Below are positions 10,496 to 23,131 of a stretch of DNA of 64,000 nt, one piece after another (the first letter of the stretch is position 1; the number at the start of each line of letters is the position of its first letter). The stretch covers positions 29,255 through 93,254 of the forward strand of contig JAEUBA010000105.1 in NCBI GenBank assembly GCA_018257865.1, read 5' to 3'. This stretch comes from Stereocaulon alpinum (taxonomy: Eukaryota; Ascomycota; Lecanoromycetes; Lecanorales; Stereocaulaceae). The notes under the pieces are model-generated. The model was not told the DNA's origin. It made no database searches and saw only the letters and a program-made list of their open reading frames with translations. The translations under genes and the position numbers were made by a program.

Positions 10496-12535
10496 ATGGG
10501 AAAGCAAGAGAAGATCCTGCCTATCAAAGGCGAGACCAATGTGTTAATCACCAGTGCTCTGCCCTACGTGAATAATGTGCCTCATCTCGGGAATATTGTG
10601 GGGAGCGTGCTGAGTGCGGACGTGTTCTCCAGGTCCGTTGTACATCATCGCCTTTTAAGAGTCTAGCTGAAGCTTCATAGGTACAATAAAGCAAGAGGAC
10701 GCCCTACGTTATTCGTCTGTGGCACCGATGAGTACGGCACTGCTACAGAAACTAAAGCTTTGGAGGAAGGCGTCACACCAAGAGAGCTCTGTGACAAATA
10801 CAACAAGACACATGCAGAGATATATGATTGGTTTGAGATTGGCTTTGACATATTTGGGAGGACTTCTACACAGCAGCAAAAAGACATAACGCAAGATATT
10901 TTTCGCAGATTATACGAGAACGACTTCCTCATTGAGAGAACTTCGCAGCAGCCATACTGTGAGAAACACAAGTCTTTTTTAGCTGACAGGTACATCGAGG
11001 GCACTTGCCCGAAATGTGGTTATGAAGACGCCCGCGGTGATCAGTGCGACAAGTGTGGCTCAGTGGACTACGGGCCATTAGACTTGAAAAACGCACGTTG
11101 CAAGATTGATCCAGATGTAACGCCAGTGGTGCGGGAAACAAGGCATATTCACATCAGACTGGACAAGCTCCAGCCGGATATAGAGAAGTGGTTTACCGGA
11201 GCAAGCCAAAAGGGTAATTGGTCTAATAATGGTAAGGTCATCACAGAATCATGGCTGAAGCAGGGTCTACGAGATCGAGGCATTACGCGAGACCTACGAT
11301 GGGGCACTCCCATACCACTGGATGTCTTCTCAGATGAGAAAGACAGGGAGATTTACAAGGACAAGGTGTTCTACGTCTGGTTTGACGCCTGCATTGGCTA
11401 TGTGTCAATCACTGCCAATTACACCGAAGAATGGGAGAAGTGGTGGCGAGACCCCAAGAATGTGAAGCTCTACCAATTTATGGGCAAGGATAATGTCCCA
11501 TTCCATGCAGTCATCTTTCCTGGCTCTCAACTCGGCACTGGCGAAACATGGACCATGTTGCACCACCTATCAACGACGGAGTATTTAAATTATGAAAACG
11601 GCAAGTTCTCGAAATCTAGGGGAGTGGGTGTATTTGGGAACAACGCCAAAGACACGGGAGTTCCACCAGACGTGTGGCGCTATTACCTTCTCAAGCACAG
11701 GCCAGAGACAGCAGATTCTCAATTCGAGTGGAGAGATTTCATCGCGCAGAACAATAACGAGTTACTGGCGAAGTTGGGTAACTTTGTTAACCGCATTATC
11801 AAACTTGTCAACAGCAAGACATACAACTCTGTTGTGCCAGATTATCTACAAATGTTTGAGGATCCAGTATTTGACAGCGCCAAAGCGGAAATCAATCAGC
11901 GTTTGAAACAATATCTGAAGGAATTGGAATCCGTCAATCTTAAAGATGGCTTGCAAAGTGCGATGGATCTGGTCCAGGCAGGTAACAATTTTGTTCAAAG
12001 CCACAAACTTGACAACAAACTTGCCGCAAATGAGCCACAAAAGGCTGCCGCTGTTACGGGTATGGCCATTAACATCATATACCTTTGCGCCAGCATCTTC
12101 GAGCCCTATCTGCCAGCGACGTCCAAATCAATCTTGGACCAACTAAACGCTCCGTTCCTCCCGATCCCTGAGCACTGGACTGCGGATTACATCAAGCCCC
12201 ACCATCAAATCGGCAAGGCCAAGTACCTTTTCACGCAGATCGACCCCAAGAAAGAGGACGAGTGGCGAGGAATGTATGGTGGGACCCAATCTGAAAGGCT
12301 GAAGAAGGAAGAGGAGGCCGCGAAGAAGACGGCGGCCAAGGTGGCAGCTAAGGCGAGGAAAGCAGAGCAGAAGAGCAAGAAATCCGAAAGCCATCAAGCA
12401 CCTGGGGAGGCCGCGTCTACACAACAGAACATCGAGGCAACAGCAACAAAAGGAGCAGAGCCAGTGGATGTTGGCAAAGAGCCCGTTGATTCAGTCACTT
12501 CTGGCGTGCAGCAAGTTACCCTCCCCTCATCATAG
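10496..12535 (+). CDS. MES1: Methionyl-tRNA synthetase, cytosolic
   Basis: Class I synthetase that charges tRNA-Met for initiation and elongation. Two exons (intron 10633-10680) give 663 residues. Visible: Rossmann entry TSALPYVNNVPHLGN (the HIGH motif as HLGN), the connective-peptide zinc knuckle CPKCGYEDARGDQCDKCG, tryptophan-rich FYVWFDACIGYVS, the KMSKS loop as KFSKSRG, an anticodon-binding helical domain (EWRDFIAQNNNELLAKLGNF), and a lysine/alanine-rich C-terminal stretch (KKEEEAAKKTAAKVAAKARK) with an acidic Ser/Thr tail. There is no GST-like N-terminal extension of the kind in yeast Mes1. Start is the first in-frame ATG, close behind the promoter. All motifs are intact. Confidence 0.95.
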
Positions 12536-12911
12536 AACGAACTTTCAGGCAGTCGTCATTCTTCAACAAGTCTCGGATTTAAGTCCGATGTCGTTCGGAC
12601 GATTTCTTCGTCGACCGAAATCTGCCGAGAGTGTGTCATCATAGCAGGCAGTTCCATTCCACTGGATCGCACCATCTTCTTATATCATGCAGGAGCAGGG
12701 ATCATCAGGACGTTGGATTGGTGGAAACCTGTCGAGACGGGGAGCGTATCTTATCAGCCAAAAAAAAGTGGGGTAGCTTCCCGACACTCGTGGAGTTATG
12801 GCTCCAACAACCAACTTGGTCACGACATAAGCTGCATCACAATTTCAATTCAAATACTGTATCAACATCCTGATCTATTTAATTGCACTATATCCATATT
12901 TTTCGTATAAG
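12536..12911. other. Intergenic: synthetase 3' flank and promoter of the mitochondrial orphan
   Basis: 376 bases with small open frames of no recognised product. It contains an A-run (CAAAAAAAGTGG) near 12760. Nothing else is assigned. Confidence 0.4.
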
Positions 12912-13535
12912 ATGCATCCACCAAGTGCTATGGCTGTCCAGCAGCAGCTCCGACGTCTCGTCATCAATCGAGCGGTCAACGCTCCTCGTGCTTACAGCTC
13001 CTATTATCCTAGGGTCGAGAACAAGTAGGCACCTTACAAACGGCCACAGCTCGGGCAATTGCTCACTGTCTCTGACTCTAGAGGAACGCGCTCCCTGCAT
13101 ATAAGCCAAAGCATGCAAATCAAGCGAGACGCTTCAACCATCGATTTCGCATACATGCCCCAAATTGAGCTCGACACTCCACCCCATAATGATATTATGC
13201 GTGTTCCCATCTTGCCCGACAATACAACCGCACCCGACCGACTCGGAGAAGCCGCTGAATTGGTTGTTCGACCAGAGATCTCAACCGTGAGCGCGAATGG
13301 CACACATATCGACAGCCCATCCGCGATGTACGAGGTAGTAGACAACCATGCCGCCGAGCTCTCCCCCTTCGATCTGACCAATAAGGTCACCACTGCTGCT
13401 ACCGAGGCGGCATCGAAGATGACAGGGATGAGTACGGAGCGATTGAAAGCGCCAGGTGTAGTCAAGGAGTTATGGAATGGGCTGTTGGATGATATACTCG
13501 GAGCAAAGAAGGCCACCTCGGCACAAACGATATGA
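12912..13535 (+). CDS. Fungal orphan with mitochondrial-type N-terminus
   Basis: Two exons (intron 13025-13081) join in frame to 188 residues. The first ~60 residues are rich in Arg, Ala, Ser and Gln without acidic residues until late (QQQLRRLVINRAVNAPRAYS, then TRSLHISQSMQIKR), which suits a matrix-targeting presequence. The rest is soluble, with a VPILPDNTTAPDRLGEAAEL stretch and an amphipathic C-terminus (GVVKELWNGLLDDILGAKK). I do not recognise the family. The protein looks like the small mitochondrial orphans common in Pezizomycotina. Function is not assigned. The gene is tandem with the synthetase, 376 bases downstream. Confidence 0.7.
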
Positions 13536-14009
13536 ACTCGAGATGTTCAATTGGGCGTCGTCGACGATAGGGGCTTGTTGGGCATTTTCGGTGGTGCTGG
13601 GTACTTCGCCAAGTTCGTCACCAGATCTTCTCAAGCGTTAACGGAAAGCTTCGGCGATCAAGGTCAGGCACGCAATCGAATCTGGTTCCCATCCCGATGT
13701 GACTGTCAGATTTAGCACAATTGTCTGTTTTGCAGCTCAATGGACTCAATCATTTTCGTTGCAAACATTCTTGGTAGCGCATAATTGCAGATATGGGCTG
13801 TCGTGACTCACAGTGTGATCGAAGAGTATCTATCCATTTGCAATATGATATCTTGAAGTTGCCTTCAAAGCTATCATAGTGAGAGTAGACACTTTTGAAT
13901 GGAGAGAAAAATAGAGTAGACCTTCAGCCCTACAGGCTATACCCTATACAGCAACATTGAACTTCCCCTGTGCTTACGACCAATAATAGCCAGCTTTCAA
14001 CATGCAGCA
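13536..14009. other. Intergenic, no feature seen
   Basis: About 470 bases between two plus-strand genes; should hold the promoter of the transporter. No recognisable ORF, repeat or motif. Confidence 0.4.
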
Positions 14010-15831
14010 ATGCCCGAACTTCACGCCTATGAAGCCGAAGATACAGAAGATAGCAGCGAGCGAGAACAGTCCTCCTTAATCGCTGCTGAAGATGAAGGCA
14101 ACGGAGACGCAAGATCCCAGCAACGAACACATCTCCAACGCCAATCCTCTATTATTGTGCATCCCCCTCCAGACGGCGCCGCTCGGACACCACGGACGCC
14201 GAATCGAGTACGCTTTGACATTGATGAAAGATCAAACGGTGACCTCAATGGTCACGCGCTGAGTCCTAGGGAGGAGCATGCATGGCTTGAAGAGGATGAC
14301 TATCTTGAGTCAAGGAGGGGTAGTACAGGGCAGAGAGCGCCACTTCTCACAGATATCGAGGCTCCGAGTGTTACGGCTGCGTTGGAATTCAATGCGGATG
14401 ATCTACTCGAAAGCGCTAGGCCAAAAAGCGGGATGAGGAGTGCTTTCATGAACATGGCGAATAGTATAATTGGGGCCGGTATTATTGGGCAGCCGTATGC
14501 CTTCCGACAAGCCGGTCTGACCATGGGAGTTCTGCTCTTGGTGGCCTTGACGATCACCGTTGATTGGACGATCCGCTTGATCGTCGTCAACTCCAAACTC
14601 AGTGGCGCAGACTCCTTCCAGGGGACTATGGAACATTGTTTCGGTAAATCAGGGCTTGTCGCTATATCTGTCGCCCAATTTGCCTTTGCTTTCGGGGGCA
14701 TGCTAGCTTTCTGTATTATTGTTGGGGACACTATACCAAATGTGGTGGCGGCCATATTCCCTTCTCTACCCGACACGCCGTTTCTCTGGCTCCTAACCAA
14801 CAGAAAGGCGGTTATCATTATTTTTGTTCTCTCTTTCAGTTATCCGCTTTCTTTATATCGTGACATTGCGAAAGTACGTGTATTAGCTCCCTTCCTTACC
14901 ATATATATAGCTAATAGAAACATAGTTAGCGAAGGCGTCAACATTGGCATTAATAAGCATGGCTGTATGTTGCGTTGCGAATTGTATGTCGAATTCGCCC
15001 TGACGTGGATCATAGGTAATTCTTGTTACAATCATTACGCAAGGCGCTAGGGTACCAGAAGATCTCAGGGGGAGTTTGAGGGGATCACTTTTTTTCCGGG
15101 ACGGATTTGTTCAGGCAGTCGGTATCATTGCCTTCGCCTTCGTTTGTCGTACGAGTCTGCCCTCTCTCAAGTGTGACACCGCTAATACGTTCTTGAGATC
15201 ACAATTCACTATTAATATATGGATCCTTGAAGAGGCCGACATTGGACAGGTTCGCTCGTGTGACCCACTACTCCACGTTCGCCTCCATGTTGGCCTGTAT
15301 GTTGATGGCGTTGGCCGGTTTCCTCACTTTTGGAGACAAGACACAAGGCAACATCTTAAACAACTTCCCTCGAGACAATCTAATGGTCAATGTGGCACGA
15401 CTCCTGTTCGGTTTCAACATGCTGACTACCCTTCCTCTTGAGTGCTTTGTGGCCAGGGAGACCATGATGCATTACTGGTTCCCAGAAGAGCCTTTCAATC
15501 CCCACCTTCATCTTATATTTACCACCTCTTTGGTTGTCACGGCTACAGCATTGTCTCTAATGACTTGTGACCTCGGTGCAGTGTTCGAATTGATCGGAGC
15601 GACATCGGCTTGCGCTCTTGCGTTCATACTGCCTCCCCTATGCTACGTTAAATTGAGCACGCGAAGTTGGAAAACCATTCCAGCTGTACTCTGCGTCGCT
15701 TTCGGCGTGACAGTCTTCGGCATCAGTTTGCTGCAAGCCACTGCCAAAATTATCCGGAGTATGTGTCCTGCAATCATGACGGTCCACAGTACTAATAATG
15801 TGTAGACGAAGGGGGAACACATACTTGTTGA
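14010..15831 (+). CDS. AVT2: Vacuolar amino acid transporter, Avt2-like (AAAP/SLC38 family)
   Basis: Proton-coupled amino acid permease of the AAAP family, expected in the vacuolar or another endomembrane. Five exons (introns 14874-14925, 14965-15015, 15149-15197, 15759-15805) sum to 540 residues in frame. A ~130 residue acidic and Ser-rich cytosolic N-terminus precedes about eleven membrane segments. The first is the family signature AFMNMANSIIGAGIIGQPYA; others include MGVLLLVALTITVDW, AQFAFAFGGMLAFCIIVGDT, FVQAVGIIAFAFVCHHNS, GFNMLTTLPLECFVARE and GVTVFGISLLQATAKI. The block pattern matches yeast Avt2 better than other Avt proteins. The last intron carries a perfect TACTAAT branch site; without splicing the tail would be longer by a non-conserved stretch. 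An ATG at 14002 is out of frame with the protein. Confidence 0.88.
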
Positions 15832-16953
15832 CAACAAACATAACAATACGTCTATCTCATAGGAAAGCTAGAGGCTACGCAAGAAGTAAGATCCCGATTA
15901 CAGAGGGCTCGCTCATGCTAATTGTTCACTAGGTAGAAAAGCAACATTAAGTGACGAGGAGCAATGTCCACTATTGGATATCTCGTCAGTGGGCAGCCAA
16001 GCTCTGCAGTGCCTCTCTGACCAGAAATTGTCTCCTGGGAGCTCTGGCTGGCACAGTGTAGCTCCGAACAAGACTCTGGCTGGCCGTCTGGGACCTTTAC
16101 AATTGGCTTGCTGTTCCAAGTGTGAAGTTTGTCATAAGGCACAACTGTCACTCCTTTCTCGATGGAACCCCCTCGGTGCGGCTCTCCTCGTGTATCAAGT
16201 TCGGTTGTGACTCTCGACGACAGTCATCACGTGGCTAATTACTATGCCTTTGGTGTCCTTTGAAGTTGGACGTACTCCTGTTCGATTGATTATGGAGTGA
16301 CGTACTTCGACTGTAGTTGAACAAAGGATCTTGCATGTCACCTTGCAAGGACACTCTTCTCTCTTTCTTAATAGCAATAGCAAGACTGGAAAGACTGCAG
16401 CAATGGTCATTTGCCGTAGAGCTGTGAAAAGAAAATGCTGTGAAGCCCTTTCCATCAGCCTCCACAACATGCATTGCTAACAAAGAATGATTGTATTTTC
16501 AGATCCGACTCCACAGAACACCTGAGATCTGCCGGAAATGTCTTGTGGTGAGTTGTGCAACGTGCCTTGCACTAACATCCATTCGTCCTATCAATTCACA
16601 CTCTGATAGGGCTGGACGCCCTCTTATCTTTTCAGACTGTTCCAGACTGTCTGTATGAACAGATTGGAATCGTATGTCCTCGGATCTACCCCGCTATTTA
16701 AGTTCAGCGGTGAGGCAATACGCAAAACTTAGCGCTAAGCTCCAGGGAGCCTTGTTGAGCTCGGGTACCGACCTATCAGATCCCCACCTCACTTCCAAAC
16801 ATTCTCCTCATAACAACCCTGGCTCCCGCACCAACAAAGACCCTTTTGAGAATGTAACTTGTACTGTGTTTATGACGCCCTTTTACGTCGGAGATACAAA
16901 CCTGACCATACCGTATTAGATATTACGGCTAGGCATCTTCGACCAAGCCCATT
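15832..16953. other. Long intergenic region, nothing firm
   Basis: About 1.1 kb upstream of the RGG-repeat protein. Several short frames occur on both strands (70-90 codons), none with recognisable domains, introns or signal peptides. Base composition is ordinary and there is no RIP. It probably holds a promoter, long UTR or an unrecognised RNA. Confidence 0.4.
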
Positions 16954-19799
16954 ATGTCTGGGCTCACATACCCCTTCGAGGGGAGGGGCATTGACCATGA
17001 CAACATTGACTTGGATCGGGATGAAGTAGTAAGCGGCTCGGTTATGTAATTCCTCCTGCCTTGCTGATGATCGCTCGTTAGATGATTGCAATGCAGATAG
17101 AAGCCCTTGGAGTGCGTCGACGTGAAAAGATTACCACGACTGACTTCAAAGAGAACAAAGCTGCTTTCGTGTCCTCAGACAATCTCCAGTCCAGCAGATT
17201 GATCAACCAACAAGGTACAGCGGAGAGCAAGCGTGCTCGAGCGGCTAGCAAGCAAATCAGTGCATGGAACGGTGAGTGGTAGATCGCCTTGGCTTCAAGA
17301 CTTCGCTGACAAAGCCGCCAGGGGCCTTTGCCTTCCTCCAGGACGATGGCACTGCCGAGCCTGGCTTGCGGGATGTCAATGAAGGTCTTGGGCAGACTCA
17401 CCGTGGCAAATTGCAGGTATGCTTGATCACCCAACGCTCGTTATTCTTGGCTGATCAAGATGTTCTAGGCGGATGACAGTGTTCGGCACTACGTCGGCGA
17501 GCCAGACTACTATCGCGGTGGACGTGGTGGACGTGGTGGACGTGGTGGGCGAGGGTACCTCATCAAACTCGGTACCTGATCCTGTTGCAGCGTCGCTAAT
17601 TGTTGACAGTGGCGCCCGCGGCGGAGGCACTGCAGGACAGGGATCTGGTCGTCGTGTTTTCAAGTGGGCTGATTTCCTGAGGTTCTTGGCGTCAACAAAA
17701 GATGCAGCTGACCACTGGCATACCACAGAGAGCGCTCCCCTGCAGTGACTAGGACTCGTGTTGTTAAAGGGCAATCTGTCAACCTCGGACCCTCTGCCAA
17801 CCCCAACAGTAACGTTACATTGCCCACACTTCCTCAACCCCCAATCAAGACCAAGGAGTGCCCCGACCTCCAGGCTGCGAGACAATTCATGAAAGCTGTG
17901 GGAGGATCATCCAAACGAGGTAGCAGGTCCATTAACAAATCCGCCGCCTCTCCACAAGGGTCTTTAAAGCGAGTTCGGGATCCAAAGTCGGTGGAGGATT
18001 TCATGGCAACTCCATCCAGGAATACTAGGCCCACGTATGTTTACACAAACAGGCCTAGAACCTTATGGCTGACACTTCATAGTATTTCCTATGAATCGAA
18101 GCTCGTCTCCCCAGCATCTTTCATGGCGAGTATTCGTGACTGTTCGGCCTCCCAGTCGACATCTTCAAGCTCAGCTCAACAGCAAGCTGGGTACAACAGT
18201 GCACTCTCTGTGGATAAAGTCGGGTCACCGGCTATCTCTTCTGCAGTCAAAGTCGGTATCGTGCCTTCTCCTAAGGAAATCTCAACATCGGTCAGGAAGC
18301 CGTCTACCTCTGGGGCAGACATAGCTAAGCCAATGGAAGCGACTCGGACCTGCGGTCCAGACCTAATGGACCTTGAGCTTGGTCAAGAGGCTTCGAATCA
18401 GCCAGTCCTCAGCTTCACTCAGCCACAGGAACAGACGGCATCGCAGGCTACAGCAGCTATGGAGCCGGACACGCCTGTGTTTGATGTTGCCAAGCACCTC
18501 CGCGCTCTCGAAGCAAGCGGTCTCCTCACCAAGGAGCAGCTCAATCTGCTACGCACCGTCAGACCAATCCAAGACGCCGACAAGGCAAACATCCTGGCGG
18601 AGCCGAACATCGAGTCAGAGCCAGCTGAACCGACAAGCACGATGGCCCAAGATGAGCCTCATCATCTGGGAAAGTGTACAGCAGCTAAGCTGGTCGCTCT
18701 CCGACCGATTACTCCAGTGACCTCAACTCTCAAGGCCATTGCCATGTCTCCTACTACACCACAAGGTACGCAAGGACTTAACCCATTTGGCGCGCGCGTC
18801 GTTCAGCTGCAGACGTATATTCCAAGGGAGTCTCACCGTAGTCTTGCTCTTCAGCTCGCAGAGCAGAAGAGGGCGATGATTGGCGAGCACATTCACCGTT
18901 CGGCGTTTCAGCCTCATGCGTCTCTAGTCAAAGGTTTTCAAAAGCTGACATTCTCTGACAAAACACCTCCAGATGTCTCTGAGATACTTACGGAATCTAC
19001 CGCTACTGAGTCTAGTGAAGCGGCTCGTAAAGAGCGCGAGGTCTTAGAGTACTCCAGTAGCAACCCTTTCGGTCTGGCAAAGAAGAAGGCTGGACTTTCG
19101 CTTCCTCCTCATCTACATGACCAGAAGCCAGCAGCCGATCCTGGTGCTGCTGTACGCGCTCAGTACGGACTTGGTGATGTCCCAATTTTCGTCCCGAATG
19201 ATCTGCAAATCAAGTTACCTATAGCAAAAGCAGCTGTTCCATCCCTCCCTTCTCATTTGCATTCTGAGTCCCCCTCCGACTCTGGCGCCACCGCTCGCGC
19301 CCAATACAGGGATAATGAAGTCCCGGCTCGAATCTCTATGGTGCAGCCTCAAGGTCATGTCACTGTCCAAACGACTAAGCCATCTCTACCAGCTCATCTA
19401 CGAGGCCAAACCCCCAACGACACTGCCGCCGCCGCTCGCGCTCAATATGGGGGTAATGAAGTCGCGGCTCAACCCCCAGAGGTGCAGCCTCAATCTCAGG
19501 TGTTGGTCGAATCGATCAAGCCATCTCTACCAGCTCATCTGCGTGGCAAAACCACCAACGACACTGGCGCCGCCACACGCGCTGGCGACGCCAATGTTCT
19601 TACTTTGATTCACAACAACGGCCAGCTACGTTCTCCCACATTTACCGGAGCTACTAGCTCCACTACAGCGGCTTCCCAAGCCACAGCTCGTGCGTCAAGA
19701 TTCAATCAGTCAGGTTTCACAGGCTTGGCAGCTCGTACTCGCGAAGCGCAAAGAGCCGACCAGGATCCATTGATGATTGCGGCCTCCAAAGGCTTCTAA
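16954..19799 (+). CDS. Unrecognised low-complexity protein with RGG box and 47-residue C-terminal repeats
   Basis: Seven exons (introns 17026-17081, 17272-17321, 17417-17468, 17555-17609, 17664-17728, 18035-18082) sum to 839 residues in frame. The N-terminus (MSGLTYPFEGRGIDHDNIDL) is acidic, followed by a basic KESKRARAASKQ-like patch. Around residues 160-185 there is a Gly-Arg-rich box (YYRGGRGGRGGRGGARGGG), typical of RNA binding and arginine methylation. The middle is Ser/Thr/Pro/Gln-rich and likely disordered, with one helical segment (FDVAKHLRALEASGLLTKEQ). The C-terminal third has four imperfect repeats beginning SLPPHLH, SLPSHLH, SLPAHLR and SLPAHLR at 19098, 19242, 19383 and 19524, each spaced 141-144 bases and carrying a RAQYG core. 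A Pro-Ser-Leu-Pro docking repeat is possible. I know no family of this layout; an RNA granule or translation role would be guesswork. Confidence 0.75.
19098..19590 (+). repeat. Imperfect tandem repeat coding for ~47 residues, about 3.5 copies
   Basis: Copies start at 19098, 19242, 19383 and 19524 (spacing 144, 141, 141 bases). Each encodes SLPxHL(H/R), about 10 residues later a D(T/S)(G/A)A core, then RAQYG or a variant, then a Pro/Gln-rich linker. Copies 3 and 4 are nearly identical at DNA level over the first ~30 bases, so the array expanded recently. Confidence 0.8.
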
Positions 19800-21186
19800 A
19801 GGCTCTTTCATCTCTACTACGGGCTCAATGCCCATCCGAGCTTCTCGATTGGTTCCCCTCTCATGAGGCGATGTGCCAGAAGCTGGGTATTGCCAGCGAG
19901 AAGAGATCCTTGCACTGCATAACGGCTACCCAAACCCATTCAAGGATCCTAATGTCATGATTTCAAGAATCCAGTACATCAAGCTTACAGAGCAGTCAGA
20001 TCATGTTTTCAAGACATCGACACACCACGTCTACACAGCTGCAAATGTATGACAAAGCTTCAAGACCCTTGAGTACTCGTCCCAAACTGTTCGAGATACG
20101 CAGCAGCATGTCTCCACATTAACGCACTGCATTTCATCCTCAAAATGTTTCCCTTTCACTAATGTATCACTACGCAATAGACTGCAGTCCTTATTCTCAG
20201 CTCATGAAATACAATAACGTTGACCCAACGATGCTGAAATGAGACCAACTACCATGTTGTGCGTTGCCCAAAGGTCTCCCACGTATACAGATTCCTTGCA
20301 CTAAGCTTAACCAAGAATGCCGCCTTGAATAATACTCCAACTCCCCTAGTCATCTTCTAACAGCACACTTACAGCAACGCCCTACAATATCCCAACGGTC
20401 CAAATTTCTCTCTTCGACCGTCTTCTAAAATCATGAGTTGCATACCAAAGTCACGTCCAAGTAAGCCAACGCTACAAAGCCAGGGTCCCTTCACTCAGCT
20501 GTAGCCAGATACCCGGAAAAGAACCACATTACTTCTTGTGACCATGGGCTCAAGCAAGTAGACACTACTCTGGAAAGCTGGTTGTCGTCCGCTTTGGCAT
20601 GTATGTAGCCTGCTTATGACGCCAAGTTCGACTTGTTCGTCACCGTGGTGTTGAGAATACCTGGAACGAAGACAGAGTTGACGAGATACATGGGTGAGGA
20701 GAGAGGGGTTCTAAAAGAGGATGAGGTATGGATCTGAAAGCGCGAGGAAGTCGAGCTGGAGCAAGAATTCTCATGGTAGTGGCGAGAACACCATGATAGG
20801 AGGAGGCATAATGTCATCACGGATGGTGGCTTGAGGTGGCAACAATGACCGACCACTCAGGAGGAGACACTGGACCAGATGGTTCAGTCGAGGGTTCCGA
20901 GACAAAACGGCCGATCTGCAGCTCGGGAGCTGTAGAAGCGGGCATCTGTCTTCCGTGGTTGCCAAATGGACGAGAGATACACAACAACAAGGTCACAGAC
21001 GCGCTGAACGGTCAAAATGATATCCTGAGCCCTTTGATTGTATCAGGTCCAGATGCGCGGCAGCAAGCGTGCTCAGTCATGTTATATAGACATTCAGCCA
21101 AATGCTAAAATACCAACCCAGAAACCGCTGTAGCAACGCCAAAGCACCATGCCATGCAAGTAATCAAATGCTATCTCGTACGCCCC
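19800..21186. other. Long convergent intergenic region
   Basis: About 1.4 kb between the stop codons of two converging genes. Short frames on both strands lack recognisable products. No RIP, no tRNA-like box, no repeat seen. Long 3' UTRs or an unrecognised RNA are possible. Confidence 0.4.
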
Positions 21187-23131
21187 TTATATATTCAGCA
21201 TACCGTGACTGTTCGAGACGGCTGGAGCTTCCATCCCTATTTTCTGACGTTTGACATCACCAGCAGCATCAGCTGACACATTGACTGACGCATTGGTAAC
21301 ATCTCCCAGAGCAGATCGTGCGCCAGTGCTCTCTGCCGGCCTCTTCATCTGCGGTGGCTTATAGGAGCCTCGGTTCTGCAATGGACTTGCTGCGCCCATT
21401 GGCATGCCGACTTTTCTCGTCTTATCCGACTGGGCGTTGGTGAAGCTAGCTCGGGGGACCGCTGGTGCTAATGGCGCTCCAACAATATCTCGGCCCACAG
21501 GTTTAGTCTTAGAGTGGTCCACTCCAGCGGTTTTGCGAATCGAGGGACTTTCTAGATGTGGATTAAATGCAGGAGCCTTCATTGCAGAAACAGGACCACT
21601 TTGGAGGGATTCGGCCGCTCGAGCTGTGAAGAACCCTACTGGTGGCTCGTGTTCTGATGTATTTGATGAGTCGAGACTTGTAGCGTCGTTCGGGTGAGCG
21701 TCAATTGACAGCTGGGCATCCTGAGGGAGTCGCGGTGGAGGCAATTGTTGTGGTTTCATAGGCATGTTCTCTTGTTGCATCTGTGCAGGCTGCTGAGGCT
21801 TTGTAAATTGGACTGTAGCTTTTAAGTCTTCGCTCATTGCCATTGGACGTGCCATGCTATTGACCCCAGCATTTAAGGGGGTCTGTGGGCCCTGAGCAGG
21901 TCCAGTAGACTGATGTCGCGCCAATGGAGATCTGACTCTTTTGTTGTGGTTCTGATCGGCGTTGCGAATCTGGGGTCCCCCGCTATCCGTTGGGCTGTTT
22001 TTGCGTCGAAGATGTTCTGAAGTTAGAGAGGGATCCAAGGCCACCTCATCAGGATGGTCCCCTTGAGGTACGCTGAAGTCAACTTCGTCGAAGTCATCAC
22101 CTTTCCTATGTTAGCGGCGGCTAGACAGCAGGAGCTCATCGCCATCTTACTTCCAAACTCATCTTCTGGATCTCCAATAGAAGCTTTTGATCGAGTTAAC
22201 AATGGCCCCATGTTAATGTGGAAGACACGGAACATACTCGGGACTCGTGAGTCGTCTGTCTCTGCAGGCCATCCTCTCCTCATTTGTGGAAGACTAGGCT
22301 GCCTTGACAGGCCTTCGTCTGTGGATTCCTTTTTGGTCGGAGCGAAGTCATGGTGTCTATGGAGATTTCCGGGATCCCATTTTGTCTAAATTGTATCAGT
22401 CACTCATAGCGTGCGTCAGGACAAGCCACGTACAGGTGCAATCTTAAGCTTGGTAACCTTGGCCACGTACTCTTTATCGTAAACACAATTACCAAGCACA
22501 TTCCCAAAGTTACGCAGAGCTCTTTTCAAGCCGTCCGTGGTCCCTTCTTTTTTGGCTTTCTCAAAAGCTGGGGCCTTTCCCTTACAATTCTCAATGTGCC
22601 CATAGCCAATATCCTGGTGCATGTGAGTCATGTTCATCGAATGTTGGGGAAATCGCCTTCTTCACCTCATGGTATGTGCCATCTCGGAGTGTGACTCGGA
22701 CGATGACCGATAACCCAAGGCTGACTTTCCCAGTCGATTGATTTTCATCAACCTGCGCTAGATTTAGTGATCGTATCTACATTGTTTCTTCTTCCTGGTC
22801 AGTCCTACAAAGTCGATTTGCACCTGTTGTATTCCACTCGACCACCCATTGAATCCAAAGACTTCGTTCGCAAGATTGATACATTTGTCGGCCGCTAAGT
22901 AGTGTACCTTGCCTCCCCCAGCGCCAGGCCTTGACGATATGTACTCCGGTCCCAACTGCTTTTCCAGCCGACTCGATAACGTAGCAATCTCGAAAGCAGT
23001 GTATTCACGGATACGAGGTTTCACCTCCTCATATGGATTGACCGAGGTAGCGGCAGGCTTGTGCTGCTCGCCCTGTCTAAATCCTATTAGCACATGCATT
23101 GTCGGACAGGAGACGCTACTCACTGTGGCAT
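21187..23131 (-). CDS. RAD52: DNA repair and recombination protein Rad52
   Basis: Recombination mediator that anneals RPA-coated single strands and loads Rad51. The reading begins MPQQGEQHKPAATSVNPYEE, with a 47-base first intron whose acceptor at GATTTAG restores the frame. The conserved annealing domain is clear: FEIATLSSRLEKQLGPEYIS, SSRPGAGGGKVHYLAADKCI, NEVFGFNGWSS, then VDENQSTGKVSLGLSVIVRV, GYGHIENCKGKAPAFEKAKK and EGTTDGLKRALRNFGNVLGN. The C-terminal half is a disordered Ser/Pro/Gln-rich tail with a basic nuclear-type patch near the end (DVKRQKIGMEAP), the region that binds RPA and Rad51 in yeast. About 560 residues from at least six exons; two internal junctions were only roughly placed. 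Confidence 0.92.

Noticed and set aside
13034..13516. 160-codon minus-strand frame opposite the mitochondrial orphan
   Set aside because: The plus-strand gene has an in-frame intron and a presequence-like start; the antisense frame shows nothing comparable.
15913..16919. Several 68-91 codon frames on both strands
   Set aside because: No family resemblance, no consistent start or intron context.
17745..19799. A stand-alone gene starting with GTG at 17745
   Set aside because: Fungal genes do not normally start at GTG; splicing at 17664-17728 joins this frame to upstream exons that continue back to an ATG at 16954 in frame.
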